A stretch of 64,000 nt of DNA. Origin: an uncultured Anaerofilum sp. Lineage in GTDB: Bacteria > Bacillota > Clostridia > Oscillospirales > Ruminococcaceae. A model generated the notes under the pieces. The model worked only from the letters and a program-made list of their open reading frames with translations. It had not been told where the DNA came from and made no database searches. The translations under genes and the position numbers were made by a program. The stretch spans positions 1 through 64,000 of the forward strand of contig CALWZC010000014.1 of NCBI GenBank assembly GCA_944385935.1. Reading direction: 5' to 3'. Below, in pieces: positions 17,054 to 25,412 of the stretch; the first letter of the stretch is position 1; every line of letters begins with the position of its first letter.

Positions 17054-17081
17054 TTGCCCCTTCTGCAAGCAAAAGGGGCAA
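17054..17081 (-). terminator. Terminator after serS
   Basis: A 9-bp stem (TTGCCCCTT with AAGGGGCAA), 10-base loop; on the minus strand it is followed by AAAAATTTTTTT. Confidence 0.85.
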
Positions 17082-17107
17082 GGGTAATACAAACAGGTTT
17101 GATACTA

Positions 17108-18388
17108 TTAGCGGATTTCGGTTTTACCGCCCATATAGGGACGCAATGCCTCGGGAATTTTTACGCTGCCATCTGCTTGCAGATTGTTTTCCAAAAATGC
17201 AATCAGCATACGAGGAGGAGCCACACAGGTATTGTTGAGGGTGTGTGCCAAGTAGTTTTTGCCGTCCTCGCCTTTTACACGGATTTTCAAGCGGCGTGCC
17301 TGTGCATCGCCCAAGTTGGAGCAGCTGCAAACCTCAAAGTATTTTTTCTGGCGGGGGCTCCATGCCTCAATGTCACAGCTTTTTACTTTCAGGTCTGCCA
17401 AATCACCAGAGCAGCACTCCAACTGACGAACAGGAATGTCCAAGCTCTGGAACAACTCTACACTGTATCTCCACAGCTTTTCGTACCAGTCCATGCTTTC
17501 TTCTGGTTTGCAAACTACAATCATTTCTTGCTTTTCAAACTGGTGGATACGATATACACCACGCTCCTCCAAACCATGGGCACCCTTCTCCTTACGGAAG
17601 CAGGGAGAATAGCTTGTCAAGGTCTGGGGCAGTTGGCTTTCAGGTAAAATTTGGTCGATATAACGTCCAATCATGGAATGTTCAGAGGTGCCAATCAGGT
17701 ACAAATCCTCCCCTTCAATTTTGTACATCATTGCTTCCATTTCGGGGAAGCTCATAACGCCCTGTACCACATTGCCATGAATCATAAAGGGAGGAATGGC
17801 ATAGGTAAAGCCCTTGTTAATCATAAAGTCACGGGCATATGCCAGCACAGCCTCATGCAGGCGAGCAATATCCCCCAACAAATAGTAGAAACCATTGCCG
17901 GAAACACGACGAGCAGCCTCCAAGTCAATGCCGCCAAAACGCTCCATAATCTCGGTATGGTAGGGAATTTCAAAGTCGGGTACCTTTGGCTCTCCAAACT
18001 TTGCCACCTCAACATTGTGGCTGTCATCTGGGCCAATGGGTACACTGGGGTCAATCATTTGGGGCAAAGTAAACATAATCTCTTGGATGCGCTTTGCAAG
18101 CTGGTCTTCTTTTTCTTCCAGCTCTTTCAGACGTTCTGCCTGTGCTGCCACCTGAGCCTTTACCTGCTCTGCCTCCTCTTTTTTGCCTTGGCCCATAAGC
18201 ATACCAATTTGCTTGGACAAACGGTTACGGTCGGCACGTAAAGCACTTGCCTCATTCATGGCAGCACGGTTCTCGGTATCTAGTGTAATTACCTCATCTA
18301 CCAAAGGCAGTTTATGCTCCTGAAATTTCTTTTTGATGTTTTCTTTTACCAAATCGGGGTTTTCTCGCACAAATTTAATATCCAGCAT
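17108..18388 (-). CDS. serS: Seryl-tRNA synthetase
   Basis: A 426-residue class II synthetase that charges tRNA-Ser. The N-terminal coiled-coil arm covers residues about 1-105 and the catalytic core follows with motif 2 (FRKEKGAHGLEERGVYRIHQFEKQE) and motif 3 (NNTCVAPPRMLIAFLEN). Length is normal. GGAGAAA precedes ATG 18388. It follows parB after only 25 bases, so it is probably read from the parB transcript; no T-box leader is present in that short gap, unlike many Firmicutes serS genes. Confidence 0.98.
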   Translation of the reverse strand: MLDIKFVRENPDLVKENIKKKFQEHKLPLVDEVITLDTENRAAMNEASALRADRNRLSKQIGMLMGQGKKEEAEQVKAQVAAQAERLKELEEKEDQLAKRIQEIMFTLPQMIDPSVPIGPDDSHNVEVAKFGEPKVPDFEIPYHTEIMERFGGIDLEAARRVSGNGFYYLLGDIARLHEAVLAYARDFMINKGFTYAIPPFMIHGNVVQGVMSFPEMEAMMYKIEGEDLYLIGTSEHSMIGRYIDQILPESQLPQTLTSYSPCFRKEKGAHGLEERGVYRIHQFEKQEMIVVCKPEESMDWYEKLWRYSVELFQSLDIPVRQLECCSGDLADLKVKSCDIEAWSPRQKKYFEVCSCSNLGDAQARRLKIRVKGEDGKNYLAHTLNNTCVAPPRMLIAFLENNLQADGSVKIPEALRPYMGGKTEIR

Positions 18389-18413
18389 GGTTGTTTCTCC
18401 ATTCTCAAAAATT

Positions 18414-19304
18414 TTATTTGGTTGGTTCTTCTGGGGAATGTTCGGGATGGTATTGCCCCAAAAGACGGGCAAAATCCCGCAGTTGTTGGTCGGAATAGAA
18501 TTCCACTTTTAGGCTGCCTTTTCCGTTTTTGTAGTCAACCTTCACTTTACTGCCTAGCACTTCCTCCAGTGAAAGCTGTACTTCATCGGGGAAGGAAGGG
18601 CGCAAAACCAGCTTTTTTTCTTTGGGCTGTTTTGCCATTTGTTTGCAAAGCTGTTCGGTTTGGCGGACATTCAGCCCCAACCGAATAACCTCTTTTGCTG
18701 CTTTGGTTTGCAGTTCTGCTCCATCCAGTGAAAGAAGTACCTTTGCATGACCTGTGGTAAGCAGTCCAGCTTTCAGTTGCTCTACTACCCAATCGGGAAG
18801 GTTCAGCAACCGCAAACTGTTGGCGATTGCGCTACGGCTGCGGCTCAATCGCTTGGCAGCCTGCTCCTGTGTGAGGTTACAGCGTTCCATGAGTTGCTGA
18901 TAGCCAACAGCTTCTTCGATGGGGTCTAAATCCTCTCGTTGGAGGTTTTCAATCAATGCCAGTTCCATGGCTTGCTCATCGGTTACCTCTCGGATAACTA
19001 CTGGTACTTCTGTTAGCCCTGCCTGTCGTGCTGCTCTCCAACGGCGTTCCCCTGCAATAATGCGGTATCCCCCTGCCGGGGCTGGGCGCACTGCAATGGG
19101 CTGCAAAATACCATGCTCCAAAATGCTTGCAGCAAGCTGGGAAATGGAATCGGGGTCAAACGCCTTTCGGGGTTGGTTTTTGTCTGGTTCAATATCCCTT
19201 AGGGGCAATGTGGTGGTGGAATCGGGGCCAGACAGGGAAACACTTTCTTCAAATAAACTGCCTAGTCCTTTTCCCAGTCCTCCCTTTGGTTTTGCTGCCA
19301 TCAT
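18414..19304 (-). CDS. parB: Chromosome-partitioning protein ParB (Spo0J)
   Basis: A 296-residue parS-binding CTPase. Parts in order: an N-terminal ParA-activating segment (KGGLGKGLGSLFEE), the ParB/Srx CTP domain (GILQPIAVRP ... AGERRWRAARQAG, about 50-125), the helix-turn-helix (TQEQAAKRLSRSRSAIANSLRLL, about 145-170) and a C-terminal dimerisation region. It loads SMC at the origin and works with the adjacent Soj; two parS-like sites lie within about 1 kb. Confidence 0.97.
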   Translation of the reverse strand: MMAAKPKGGLGKGLGSLFEESVSLSGPDSTTTLPLRDIEPDKNQPRKAFDPDSISQLAASILEHGILQPIAVRPAPAGGYRIIAGERRWRAARQAGLTEVPVVIREVTDEQAMELALIENLQREDLDPIEEAVGYQQLMERCNLTQEQAAKRLSRSRSAIANSLRLLNLPDWVVEQLKAGLLTTGHAKVLLSLDGAELQTKAAKEVIRLGLNVRQTEQLCKQMAKQPKEKKLVLRPSFPDEVQLSLEEVLGSKVKVDYKNGKGSLKVEFYSDQQLRDFARLLGQYHPEHSPEEPTK

Positions 19305-19337
19305 TTCACCCTCTTTCTTTTTATGGCTGTGAAATGG

Positions 19338-20102
19338 TTATTTTTCGTGATTTTTTAATAGCTCTGCTGCCAAATCATTGTATGCCTTGGTACCACGGCT
19401 GGAACGGTCGTAATAATTTACGGGCATTCCGTAGCTGGGAGCTTCTGCAAGGCGCACATTGCGGGGAATGGTTGTTTGGAACACTTTATCCCCAAAGAAT
19501 TTTTTCACTTCCTGCACTACCTGCAAGGTCAGGTTTAACCTTCCATCATACATGGTAAGTAGAACACCTTCCAACTCAATGTAGCGGTTATACATTTTTT
19601 TCACGTTGCGGACGGTGTTCATCAACTCGGAAAGACCTTCCAGAGCAAAGAACTCGCATTGAATGGGAACCAGAACGGTATCTGCTGCACACAGTCCGTT
19701 GAGGGTAAGCAAGTCCAAGGCGGGGGGGCAGTCGATAAAAATGTAATCATATTTATCTACTACCGAAGCCAATCCCTGTCGTAGACGGTTTTCTCGCTTT
19801 TCCATTTCAATAAGTTCAATGGTTGCGCCGGACAACTGGATGTTGGAAGGAATTACATCCACTTTATATTCAGTGGAAACGGTTGCCTGCTGGGCATCAC
19901 TTTTTCCAATAATTAGATGATAGGTGCCGTGTTCCACAGATTTTTTGGAAATGCCAAAGCTGCTGGTGGTATTGCCTTGGGGGTCTAAGTCCACTATCAG
20001 CACTTTTTTTCCTTTTGCTGCAACGCAAGCGGAAAGGTTCACGGCTGTGGTGGTTTTGCCAACGCCGCCCTTTTGGTTGGTTACCGCAATAATTGTACCC
20101 AA
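19338..20102 (-). CDS. parA: Chromosome-partitioning ATPase ParA (Soj)
   Basis: A 254-residue Walker-type ATPase. The deviant Walker A NQKGGVGKTTTAVNL lies at residues 9-23, with DLDPQGNTTSSFG and the Walker B FIDCPPALDLL. In Bacillus, Soj moves ParB complexes and also regulates DnaA. The start is TTG 20102, with AAAGGAGGG at ideal spacing. It is followed by parB after 33 bases. Confidence 0.97.
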   Translation of the reverse strand: MGTIIAVTNQKGGVGKTTTAVNLSACVAAKGKKVLIVDLDPQGNTTSSFGISKKSVEHGTYHLIIGKSDAQQATVSTEYKVDVIPSNIQLSGATIELIEMEKRENRLRQGLASVVDKYDYIFIDCPPALDLLTLNGLCAADTVLVPIQCEFFALEGLSELMNTVRNVKKMYNRYIELEGVLLTMYDGRLNLTLQVVQEVKKFFGDKVFQTTIPRNVRLAEAPSYGMPVNYYDRSSRGTKAYNDLAAELLKNHEK

Positions 20103-20207
20103 ATTTATCCCTCCTTTGGAAAATTCGGCTGCATCGCAAGCCTATGGGTATTATAGCACACTTCCAGGGGGTTGAAAACATTTGTTGGGGCTATTTTCCA
20201 AGAAAAT

Positions 20208-20223
20208 TGTTCCATGTGGAACA
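20208..20223. other. parS-like site 1
   Basis: TGTTCCATGTGGAACA, one base from the full palindrome TGTTCCACGTGGAACA; the well-known parS of Bacillus is TGTTTCACGTGAAACA. It lies in the soj-noc gap. The same 16-mer in the other orientation occurs at 20249-20264 and 32866-32881. Confidence 0.85.
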
Positions 20224-20236
20224 CTTTTTTGCAAAA

Positions 20237-20276
20237 CTAAAGGGAAGATGTTCCACATGGAACATCTTCCCTTTAG
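20237..20276. terminator. 40-base palindrome after noc with embedded parS-like site 2
   Basis: A 19-bp perfect inverted repeat with only CA at its centre lies 15 bases after the noc stop. Its central 16 bases (20249-20264) are TGTTCCACATGGAACA. As RNA it would form a very stable hairpin that should stop or stabilise the noc transcript, although the T-run that follows on the minus strand is broken (TTTTGCAAAAAAG). It therefore seems to be both a ParB site and an RNA hairpin. Confidence 0.75.
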
Positions 20277-20291
20277 CTGGTGTGTGTTCTA

Positions 20292-21086
20292 TTATCCTAT
20301 GGCGGTGGGAATTTGCACTGTATATTGTATGTACCCCTCTTTTTCCTCTTTGACTGCTTTTGCAGGAATTCCTGCTTTTACCATTACTTGTATAGCACGA
20401 TTTACTGTATTTAGAAAAATACGCACATCCCGCACCATAACGGTTTTTTTGGGCTTTACAGGGGGAAGCAACAATTTTTGTACAAGTTCTTCTGTTTGAT
20501 GAACAGTTAACTCTCTTTTTGCTGCCTGTTCCAACACTGCATTTCGTTCTTTCTCATCCTCCAATGCAAGCACTGCTCTGGCGTGTCGTTCGGTGAGATT
20601 TCCCTCTAGGCAAATTTGCTGTTGCTGGTCGGTGAGGGTAAGCAAACGCAATTTGTTGGCTAAGGTGGGCTGTGCCATGCCCAACCTTTTAGCAGCCTCT
20701 GCCTGTGTGCAACCCCACATCTGAATGAGTTCCTTAAGTCCTCTGGCTTGCTCAAAACAATTTAGCTGTTGTCGGTGGGTGTTTTCCTCCAATCCCAACA
20801 CAGCACTGGAAAGGTCGCTGTGCTCTGTAATAATGGCAGGAATTTTTGTAAGACCTGCCTGTTTGCAGGCTCTCAGCCTGCGCTCCCCTGCAATTAACTC
20901 ATACTGCCCTTGCTTATTTTTGCGAACAGTTACCGGCTGCAAAAGCCCGTTGCGGGCAATGCTTCCTGAGAGCTTTTCCAGCTCTTGTGCATCAAACACT
21001 TTTCTGGCCTGAAAGGGAGAGGGCTGAATGCTGTCCAGTTCCAACAGCACAACCTTTCCCGTTTCTTTGGGCTTTTTCCCCAGCAT
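20292..21086 (-). CDS. noc: Nucleoid occlusion protein Noc (ParB-family paralogue)
   Basis: A 264-residue ParB-family protein in the usual Noc position next to rsmG. It has the ParB CTP domain (ARNGLLQPVTVRK ... AGERRLRACKQAG), the helix-turn-helix (TQAEAAKRLGMAQPTLANKLRLL) and a basic C-terminal region. In Bacillus, Noc binds its own sites and the membrane to keep division away from DNA; a second ParB is possible here. A start at 21086 gives AGAAAGG a 9-base spacing, while ATG 21095 would touch it. A membrane-binding amphipathic start is not obvious. Confidence 0.85.
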   Translation of the reverse strand: MLGKKPKETGKVVLLELDSIQPSPFQARKVFDAQELEKLSGSIARNGLLQPVTVRKNKQGQYELIAGERRLRACKQAGLTKIPAIITEHSDLSSAVLGLEENTHRQQLNCFEQARGLKELIQMWGCTQAEAAKRLGMAQPTLANKLRLLTLTDQQQQICLEGNLTERHARAVLALEDEKERNAVLEQAAKRELTVHQTEELVQKLLLPPVKPKKTVMVRDVRIFLNTVNRAIQVMVKAGIPAKAVKEEKEGYIQYTVQIPTAIG

Positions 21087-21187
21087 ATTTCTCATCCTTT
21101 CTGTGAAAGCAGTGTTTTTATTCCTCCATCAACAAAAAGGCTTTTTGTGACAAAACAACTTTGCAAAGCTACATTGCTGTCATCAAA

Positions 21188-21244
21188 AAAGCCGTTTCGC
21201 TGCACTATTTGGTCAACACCTACAGTGTAGCATGAAACGGCTTT
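21188..21244 (-). terminator. Terminator after rsmG
   Basis: A long imperfect hairpin: 11 bp at the base (AAAGCCGTTTC with GAAACGGCTTT) and a further 8-bp inner stem (GCTGCACT with AGTGTAGC), then a T-run on the minus strand. The noc gene downstream must therefore have its own start, for which no clear -35/-10 was seen in 21096-21187. Confidence 0.85.
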
Positions 21245-21286
21245 CTATTCCAGAATTTTCGCTCGACAGTCTACCTGCAAAGGCTG

Positions 21287-21988
21287 TCACTTTAGGGGCG
21301 CTTTTGCTATTTTGCCCCCATTGCGTGGGTACAATGGCGGAGTTTGCGATATTTTCTTGACTACCAAAAGATTTCTTTCGTCCCCTTGGGGTAAGGCCAT
21401 CTTTCGATTTTCTACAAACATTCCACCCAGTTTCTCAATGGCAGGTTGTGCCTGTTCCAGTTCTTCTTGAGCAGTGGCGGCTTTCATGGCAATGAAAAAG
21501 CCTCCTTCTTTTACTAAGGGCAAGCAATATTCACTCAGCATATTCAGCCGTGCCACGCCACGGGCACTTGCTACATCAAATTTCTCTCGCCATGTTTTCC
21601 GTGCGGCTTCTTCTGCACGTTCTTTTGCAAACTCTGCTTCAATTTCCAATTTTTTACAGAGATATTTTAAAAAGTCCACTCGTTTTCCTGTTGGCTCCAT
21701 CAAAGTGAGTTGTAGCTCTGGTTTGTAAAGCTTTGCCACAACACCAGGGAACCCTGCACCAGTGCCAACATCCACAAACTTTCCCTGTACTTCTGGCTGA
21801 CAGGCAAAGAGCAAACTATCAATAAAATGCTTGTCCTCAATTCCCTCTGGGTCGGTAATGGCGGTAAGGTTTACCTTTTGGTTATAGTCTACCAGAATTT
21901 CCGCATAGAGGGCAAGCTGTTGGACACAGTGGGAAATATCCAAACCATAGCTTTGTGCTTTTTGTAGTAAGCGTTGTGTATCAATCAT
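21287..21988 (-). CDS. rsmG: 16S rRNA (guanine527-N7)-methyltransferase
   Basis: A 233-residue SAM-dependent methyltransferase of the GidB family that methylates G527 of 16S rRNA (numbering of E. coli); its loss gives low-level streptomycin resistance in other bacteria. The SAM-binding FVDVGTGAGFPGV lies at about residues 72-84, and YNQKVNLTAI and ASARGVARLN are typical. The ATG overlaps the mnmG stop as ATGA, so the pair is coupled. Confidence 0.97.
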   Translation of the reverse strand: MIDTQRLLQKAQSYGLDISHCVQQLALYAEILVDYNQKVNLTAITDPEGIEDKHFIDSLLFACQPEVQGKFVDVGTGAGFPGVVAKLYKPELQLTLMEPTGKRVDFLKYLCKKLEIEAEFAKERAEEAARKTWREKFDVASARGVARLNMLSEYCLPLVKEGGFFIAMKAATAQEELEQAQPAIEKLGGMFVENRKMALPQGDERNLLVVKKISQTPPLYPRNGGKIAKAPLK

Positions 21989-23883
21989 GGCGTTTCCTCG
22001 TTTTCTTTCTTTTGTGGTTGGCTTGCGCAAGCTGCTACAGCAACAGCCAACACAGACAAATCTGCTGGAGATACTCCAGGTACACGGGCAGCTTGTGCAA
22101 TACTGCGGGGGCGAATTTTTGCCAATTTTTCCCTTGCTTCCAACCGTAAACCTTTGATGGGTGCATAGTCAAAATCCGGTGGGATTGGGGTTTCTTCCTG
22201 ACGCTTTACTTCTTGAATCTGCCGTTGCTGCCGCTGGATATATCCTTCGTACTTTATCTCGGTTTCAATGCGTTGGGCAGTGCGTTTATCCAGCCCTTCT
22301 CCCCATCCAATCACTTTGGCAACAAGTGCATAGGTTACTTCGGGACGTTTTAGCAGAGTGGCAGCGGTTCCCCCTACTCCGGGAGGTTGCAACCCTGCCT
22401 CTAAAAATACAGGCTCCAACTCTTGGGCACGGATGGTGGTGGACTCCAACCGCTTTCGTTCTTGGATACCTGCTTCATGGCATTGGCAGAATTTTTTCCA
22501 GCGAATATCATCCACCAGCCCCCACTCTCTACCCATGGGGGTCAATCGCTCGTCGGCGTTATCCTGCCGTAGGGTCAAACGGTATTCGCTACGGCTTGTC
22601 ATCATTCGATAAGGGTCCATAACCCCTTTGGTTACCAAATCATCCACCAAAGTGCCCAGATAGCTGGTGTGGCGAGGCAACATAACAGGTTCTTTTCCTT
22701 GTACCTTACGGGCAGCGTTTACTCCTGCCAGCAATCCTTGTGCAGCGGCTTCCTCATAGCCAGAAGTGCCATTGAACTGCCCTGCTCCATACAATCCCTG
22801 CACCTGCTTAAACTCTAGTGTGGGTTGCAAGGAGGTGGGGTCACAGCAATCATACTCAATGGCATAGGCTGGGCGCATAATTTCCAAATGTTCAAAGCCT
22901 TCAATGGTTCGGTACATTTCATTTTGTACTGCTTCTGGTAGGCTACTGCTCATACCTTGCAGATACATTTCTTCGGTGTCCAATCCGCAAGGTTCCACAA
23001 AAATCTGGTGGCGTTCCTTTTCTGCAAAACGGACAACCTTATCTTCAATAGAGGGGCAATAGCGAGGGCCAATTCCTTCAATCTGTCCACCATACAGTGG
23101 AGAACGATGAAGATTGTTTTGGATAACCTCATGGGTGAGAGGATTGGTAAAGGCAATATGACATTCCACTTTGTTTTTCAGTTCGCCCTCTGTTAAGAAA
23201 GAAAAAGGAACGATTTCGGCATCACCGGGCTGGACTTCCAGCTTGGAAAAATCCACACTGCGGCGGTGAACACGGGCAGGGGTACCAGTTTTAAAGCGGC
23301 GCAGAGGGATACCAATTTCCTGTAGGCTTTGGGTCAGTTGGTTGGCTGCGTGCTGTCCATCGGGGCCAGAGGCAAAACCTGCCTCTCCTACAAAAATCCG
23401 TCCGCCCAAATAGGTGCCTGTTGCCACAACTACCGCTTTGGCGGCATAAAATCCCCCTAAATTGGTTTGCACTCCTGTTACTTTACCATTCTCTACAGAA
23501 ATGCCTGTGATTTCTGCCTGCTTCAACTCCAAGTTATCGCACTTTTCCAAAAAGTGTTTCATATATTCGTGGTAGCGTTTGCGGTCGGTTTGTACACGCA
23601 AGGAATGGACAGCTGGCCCTTTGCCTAGGTTAAGCATACGGCTTTGCAAAAAGGTTGCATCTGCGGCAATGCCCATAACACCGCCCAATGCGTCCACCTC
23701 TCGCACCAAATGCCCCTTTGCAGTACCTCCAATGGAGGGGTTACAAGGCAAATTTCCCACACCATCCAGTGTGAGGGTAAACAGTGCTGTTTTTGCCCCT
23801 AACTTTGCCGCTGCATGGGCGGCTTCAATGCCCGCATGTCCTGCACCAATGACAACTACATCATAACTTCCCAAAAAATCCAC
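21985..23883 (-). CDS. mnmG: tRNA uridine-5-carboxymethylaminomethyl modification enzyme MnmG
   Basis: A 632-residue FAD enzyme that with MnmE modifies U34 of certain tRNAs. The FAD-binding VVIGAGHAGIEAAHAAAKLG is at the N-terminus; the PCNPSIGGTAKGHLVREVDALGG and GYEEAAAQGLLAGVNAA signatures are present. The start is GTG 23883, with AAGGAAGG upstream. It lies just downstream of mnmE, its partner enzyme. Confidence 0.98.
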   Translation of the reverse strand: MDFLGSYDVVVIGAGHAGIEAAHAAAKLGAKTALFTLTLDGVGNLPCNPSIGGTAKGHLVREVDALGGVMGIAADATFLQSRMLNLGKGPAVHSLRVQTDRKRYHEYMKHFLEKCDNLELKQAEITGISVENGKVTGVQTNLGGFYAAKAVVVATGTYLGGRIFVGEAGFASGPDGQHAANQLTQSLQEIGIPLRRFKTGTPARVHRRSVDFSKLEVQPGDAEIVPFSFLTEGELKNKVECHIAFTNPLTHEVIQNNLHRSPLYGGQIEGIGPRYCPSIEDKVVRFAEKERHQIFVEPCGLDTEEMYLQGMSSSLPEAVQNEMYRTIEGFEHLEIMRPAYAIEYDCCDPTSLQPTLEFKQVQGLYGAGQFNGTSGYEEAAAQGLLAGVNAARKVQGKEPVMLPRHTSYLGTLVDDLVTKGVMDPYRMMTSRSEYRLTLRQDNADERLTPMGREWGLVDDIRWKKFCQCHEAGIQERKRLESTTIRAQELEPVFLEAGLQPPGVGGTAATLLKRPEVTYALVAKVIGWGEGLDKRTAQRIETEIKYEGYIQRQQRQIQEVKRQEETPIPPDFDYAPIKGLRLEAREKLAKIRPRSIAQAARVPGVSPADLSVLAVAVAACASQPQKKENEETP

Positions 23884-23929
23884 GGGAACCTTCCTTTCCT
23901 ATGGGTGGCTTATTTGCAACACCAACCAA

Positions 23930-25297
23930 TTATTTTCCTACACAGAATTTGGAGAATACTTCCTCTACCACTGCTTCACTGGCTTCTTCTCCAGTAAGCT
24001 GATACAAGGCGTGCAGAGCATCATCTACACAAACACCAACAGCATCCAAGTCAAACCCTTGTTGTTGGGCAGCTGCTGCCTCCTGCAATGCTTCCACAGC
24101 ACGGGTGGCGGCTTCCAGTTGTCGCTGGCTTGCCAACAAACCTGCATCCGGGTCAATAGAGGATACTCCTAACAACTCCTCAATGGCTTGGGTTAGGTGG
24201 GGCAAAAAGCTGTCATCCTTTGCGCTGATTTCCACCACCTTGCCAAAGTAGGGCAAAATCTGCTGTTTGTCAAAGTTTTTTTCCAAATCACTCTTATTGA
24301 GAATTGCCAATGCTGGGCGTCCTTGGCACTGTTGGGCAAGTGCAATATCCTCTTGGCAAATTTCTCGGCTACCATCATACACAGCAAGTACCAAACCAGC
24401 TTTATCCATCTGGGCATAGCTGCGGCGGATTCCCTCAGCCTCCACAACATCATCTGTTTGCCGCAATCCTGCGGTATCAAATAGGTTCAACCGTACCTGC
24501 CCCAACTGTACCTGTTGTTCTACAACATCTCGTGTTGTGCCTGCAATGGGGGTGACGATGGCACGTTCAAAGCCGGAGAGCAAATTTAACAGGGTGCTTT
24601 TTCCCACATTGGGACTGCCTACAATGGCAGTATCTACCCCTCTACGCAGTACCGCACCTGCCCCATAGCCTGCAATCATTTTTTGCAGTTGCGCAATGCA
24701 ATCGGACAAGGTTTGCTGCAAAGTTTGTTGTTCCAGTGCTGGTACGTCCTCCTCTGGAAAGTCAATCCATGCTGCCAAATGTCCTGCAAGGGTGGTAAGC
24801 TGTTGGCGCAAGCCCTCAATGCGTTTTGCCAATGCTCCCTCTAAGGCTGCCACTGCCACGGCTGCCCCTTGCCGTCCAGTTGCTGAAATCAAATCCATAA
24901 CTGCTTCTGCTTGTGCAAGGTTGATTCTTCCATTTTCAAAGGCACGGCGGGTAAATTCCCCCGGCCCAGCAGGAGAAGCACCGCTTTCTACACAAGCCTG
25001 CAACAGCAACATGGGAACAGTGGAACCGCCATGGCAACTTAGTTCTACTACATCCTCGCCGGTATAGCTATGGGGTGCCCGAAAGCTGAGAGCTACCACC
25101 TCATCACAGGTTTTCCCCTGCCATACAAAATGCCCAAACAATGCGGTATAGCCTTTTGCATCCTGCAAAGAACGATGGGAATTGACTGGTCGAAAAATTT
25201 TGGCAGCAATGGCATGGGCATCTGCCCCCGAAATGCGAATCACTGCAAGGCCGCCTTCCCCCGGCGGGGTGGCGATGGCTGCTATAGTTTTACTCAC
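23930..25297 (-). CDS. mnmE: tRNA modification GTPase MnmE
   Basis: A 455-residue GTPase. The N-terminal folate-binding domain (TIAAIATPPGEGGLAVIRISG) is followed by a helical domain and the inserted G domain with P-loop GSPNVGKST (about residue 230), GTTRD, DTAGLR and NKSD; it ends in the catalytic C-x-G-K (CVGK). GTG 25297 is chosen because GGAGG lies 9 bases upstream and it gives the usual N-terminus. It makes cmnm5U34 with MnmG. Confidence 0.97.
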   Translation of the reverse strand: MSKTIAAIATPPGEGGLAVIRISGADAHAIAAKIFRPVNSHRSLQDAKGYTALFGHFVWQGKTCDEVVALSFRAPHSYTGEDVVELSCHGGSTVPMLLLQACVESGASPAGPGEFTRRAFENGRINLAQAEAVMDLISATGRQGAAVAVAALEGALAKRIEGLRQQLTTLAGHLAAWIDFPEEDVPALEQQTLQQTLSDCIAQLQKMIAGYGAGAVLRRGVDTAIVGSPNVGKSTLLNLLSGFERAIVTPIAGTTRDVVEQQVQLGQVRLNLFDTAGLRQTDDVVEAEGIRRSYAQMDKAGLVLAVYDGSREICQEDIALAQQCQGRPALAILNKSDLEKNFDKQQILPYFGKVVEISAKDDSFLPHLTQAIEELLGVSSIDPDAGLLASQRQLEAATRAVEALQEAAAAQQQGFDLDAVGVCVDDALHALYQLTGEEASEAVVEEVFSKFCVGK

Positions 25298-25333
25298 TGG
25301 CAAATGCCTCCTTTGCGGTTTTATCAACATAGT

Positions 25334-25342
25334 ATTGTATCA
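25334..25342 (-). promoter_or_regulatory. Extended -10 promoter of mnmE
   Basis: The minus strand reads TGATACAAT, an extended -10, about 37 bases before the GTG of mnmE and just after the jag terminator. No good -35 is visible. Confidence 0.5.
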
Positions 25343-25380
25343 TACCCACCCAAAAAAGTACAGCAAACAAAAAGAAAAAT

Positions 25381-25406
25381 CCCCTGCACTCTTGAGAATG
25401 CAGGGG
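25381..25406 (-). terminator. Terminator after jag
   Basis: An 8-bp stem (CCCCTGCA with TGCAGGGG) with a 10-base loop, followed by ATTTTTCTTTTTG on the minus strand. Confidence 0.9.
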
Positions 25407-25412
25407 CAAGAA

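Noticed and set aside
18389-18413. T-box riboswitch before serS
   Set aside because: The gap to parB is only 25 bases, too short for a T-box, and no T-box sequence is seen further upstream.
19943-19965. TGTTCCACA half-site within soj
   Set aside because: Only one half matches parS; the second half is displaced and altered.
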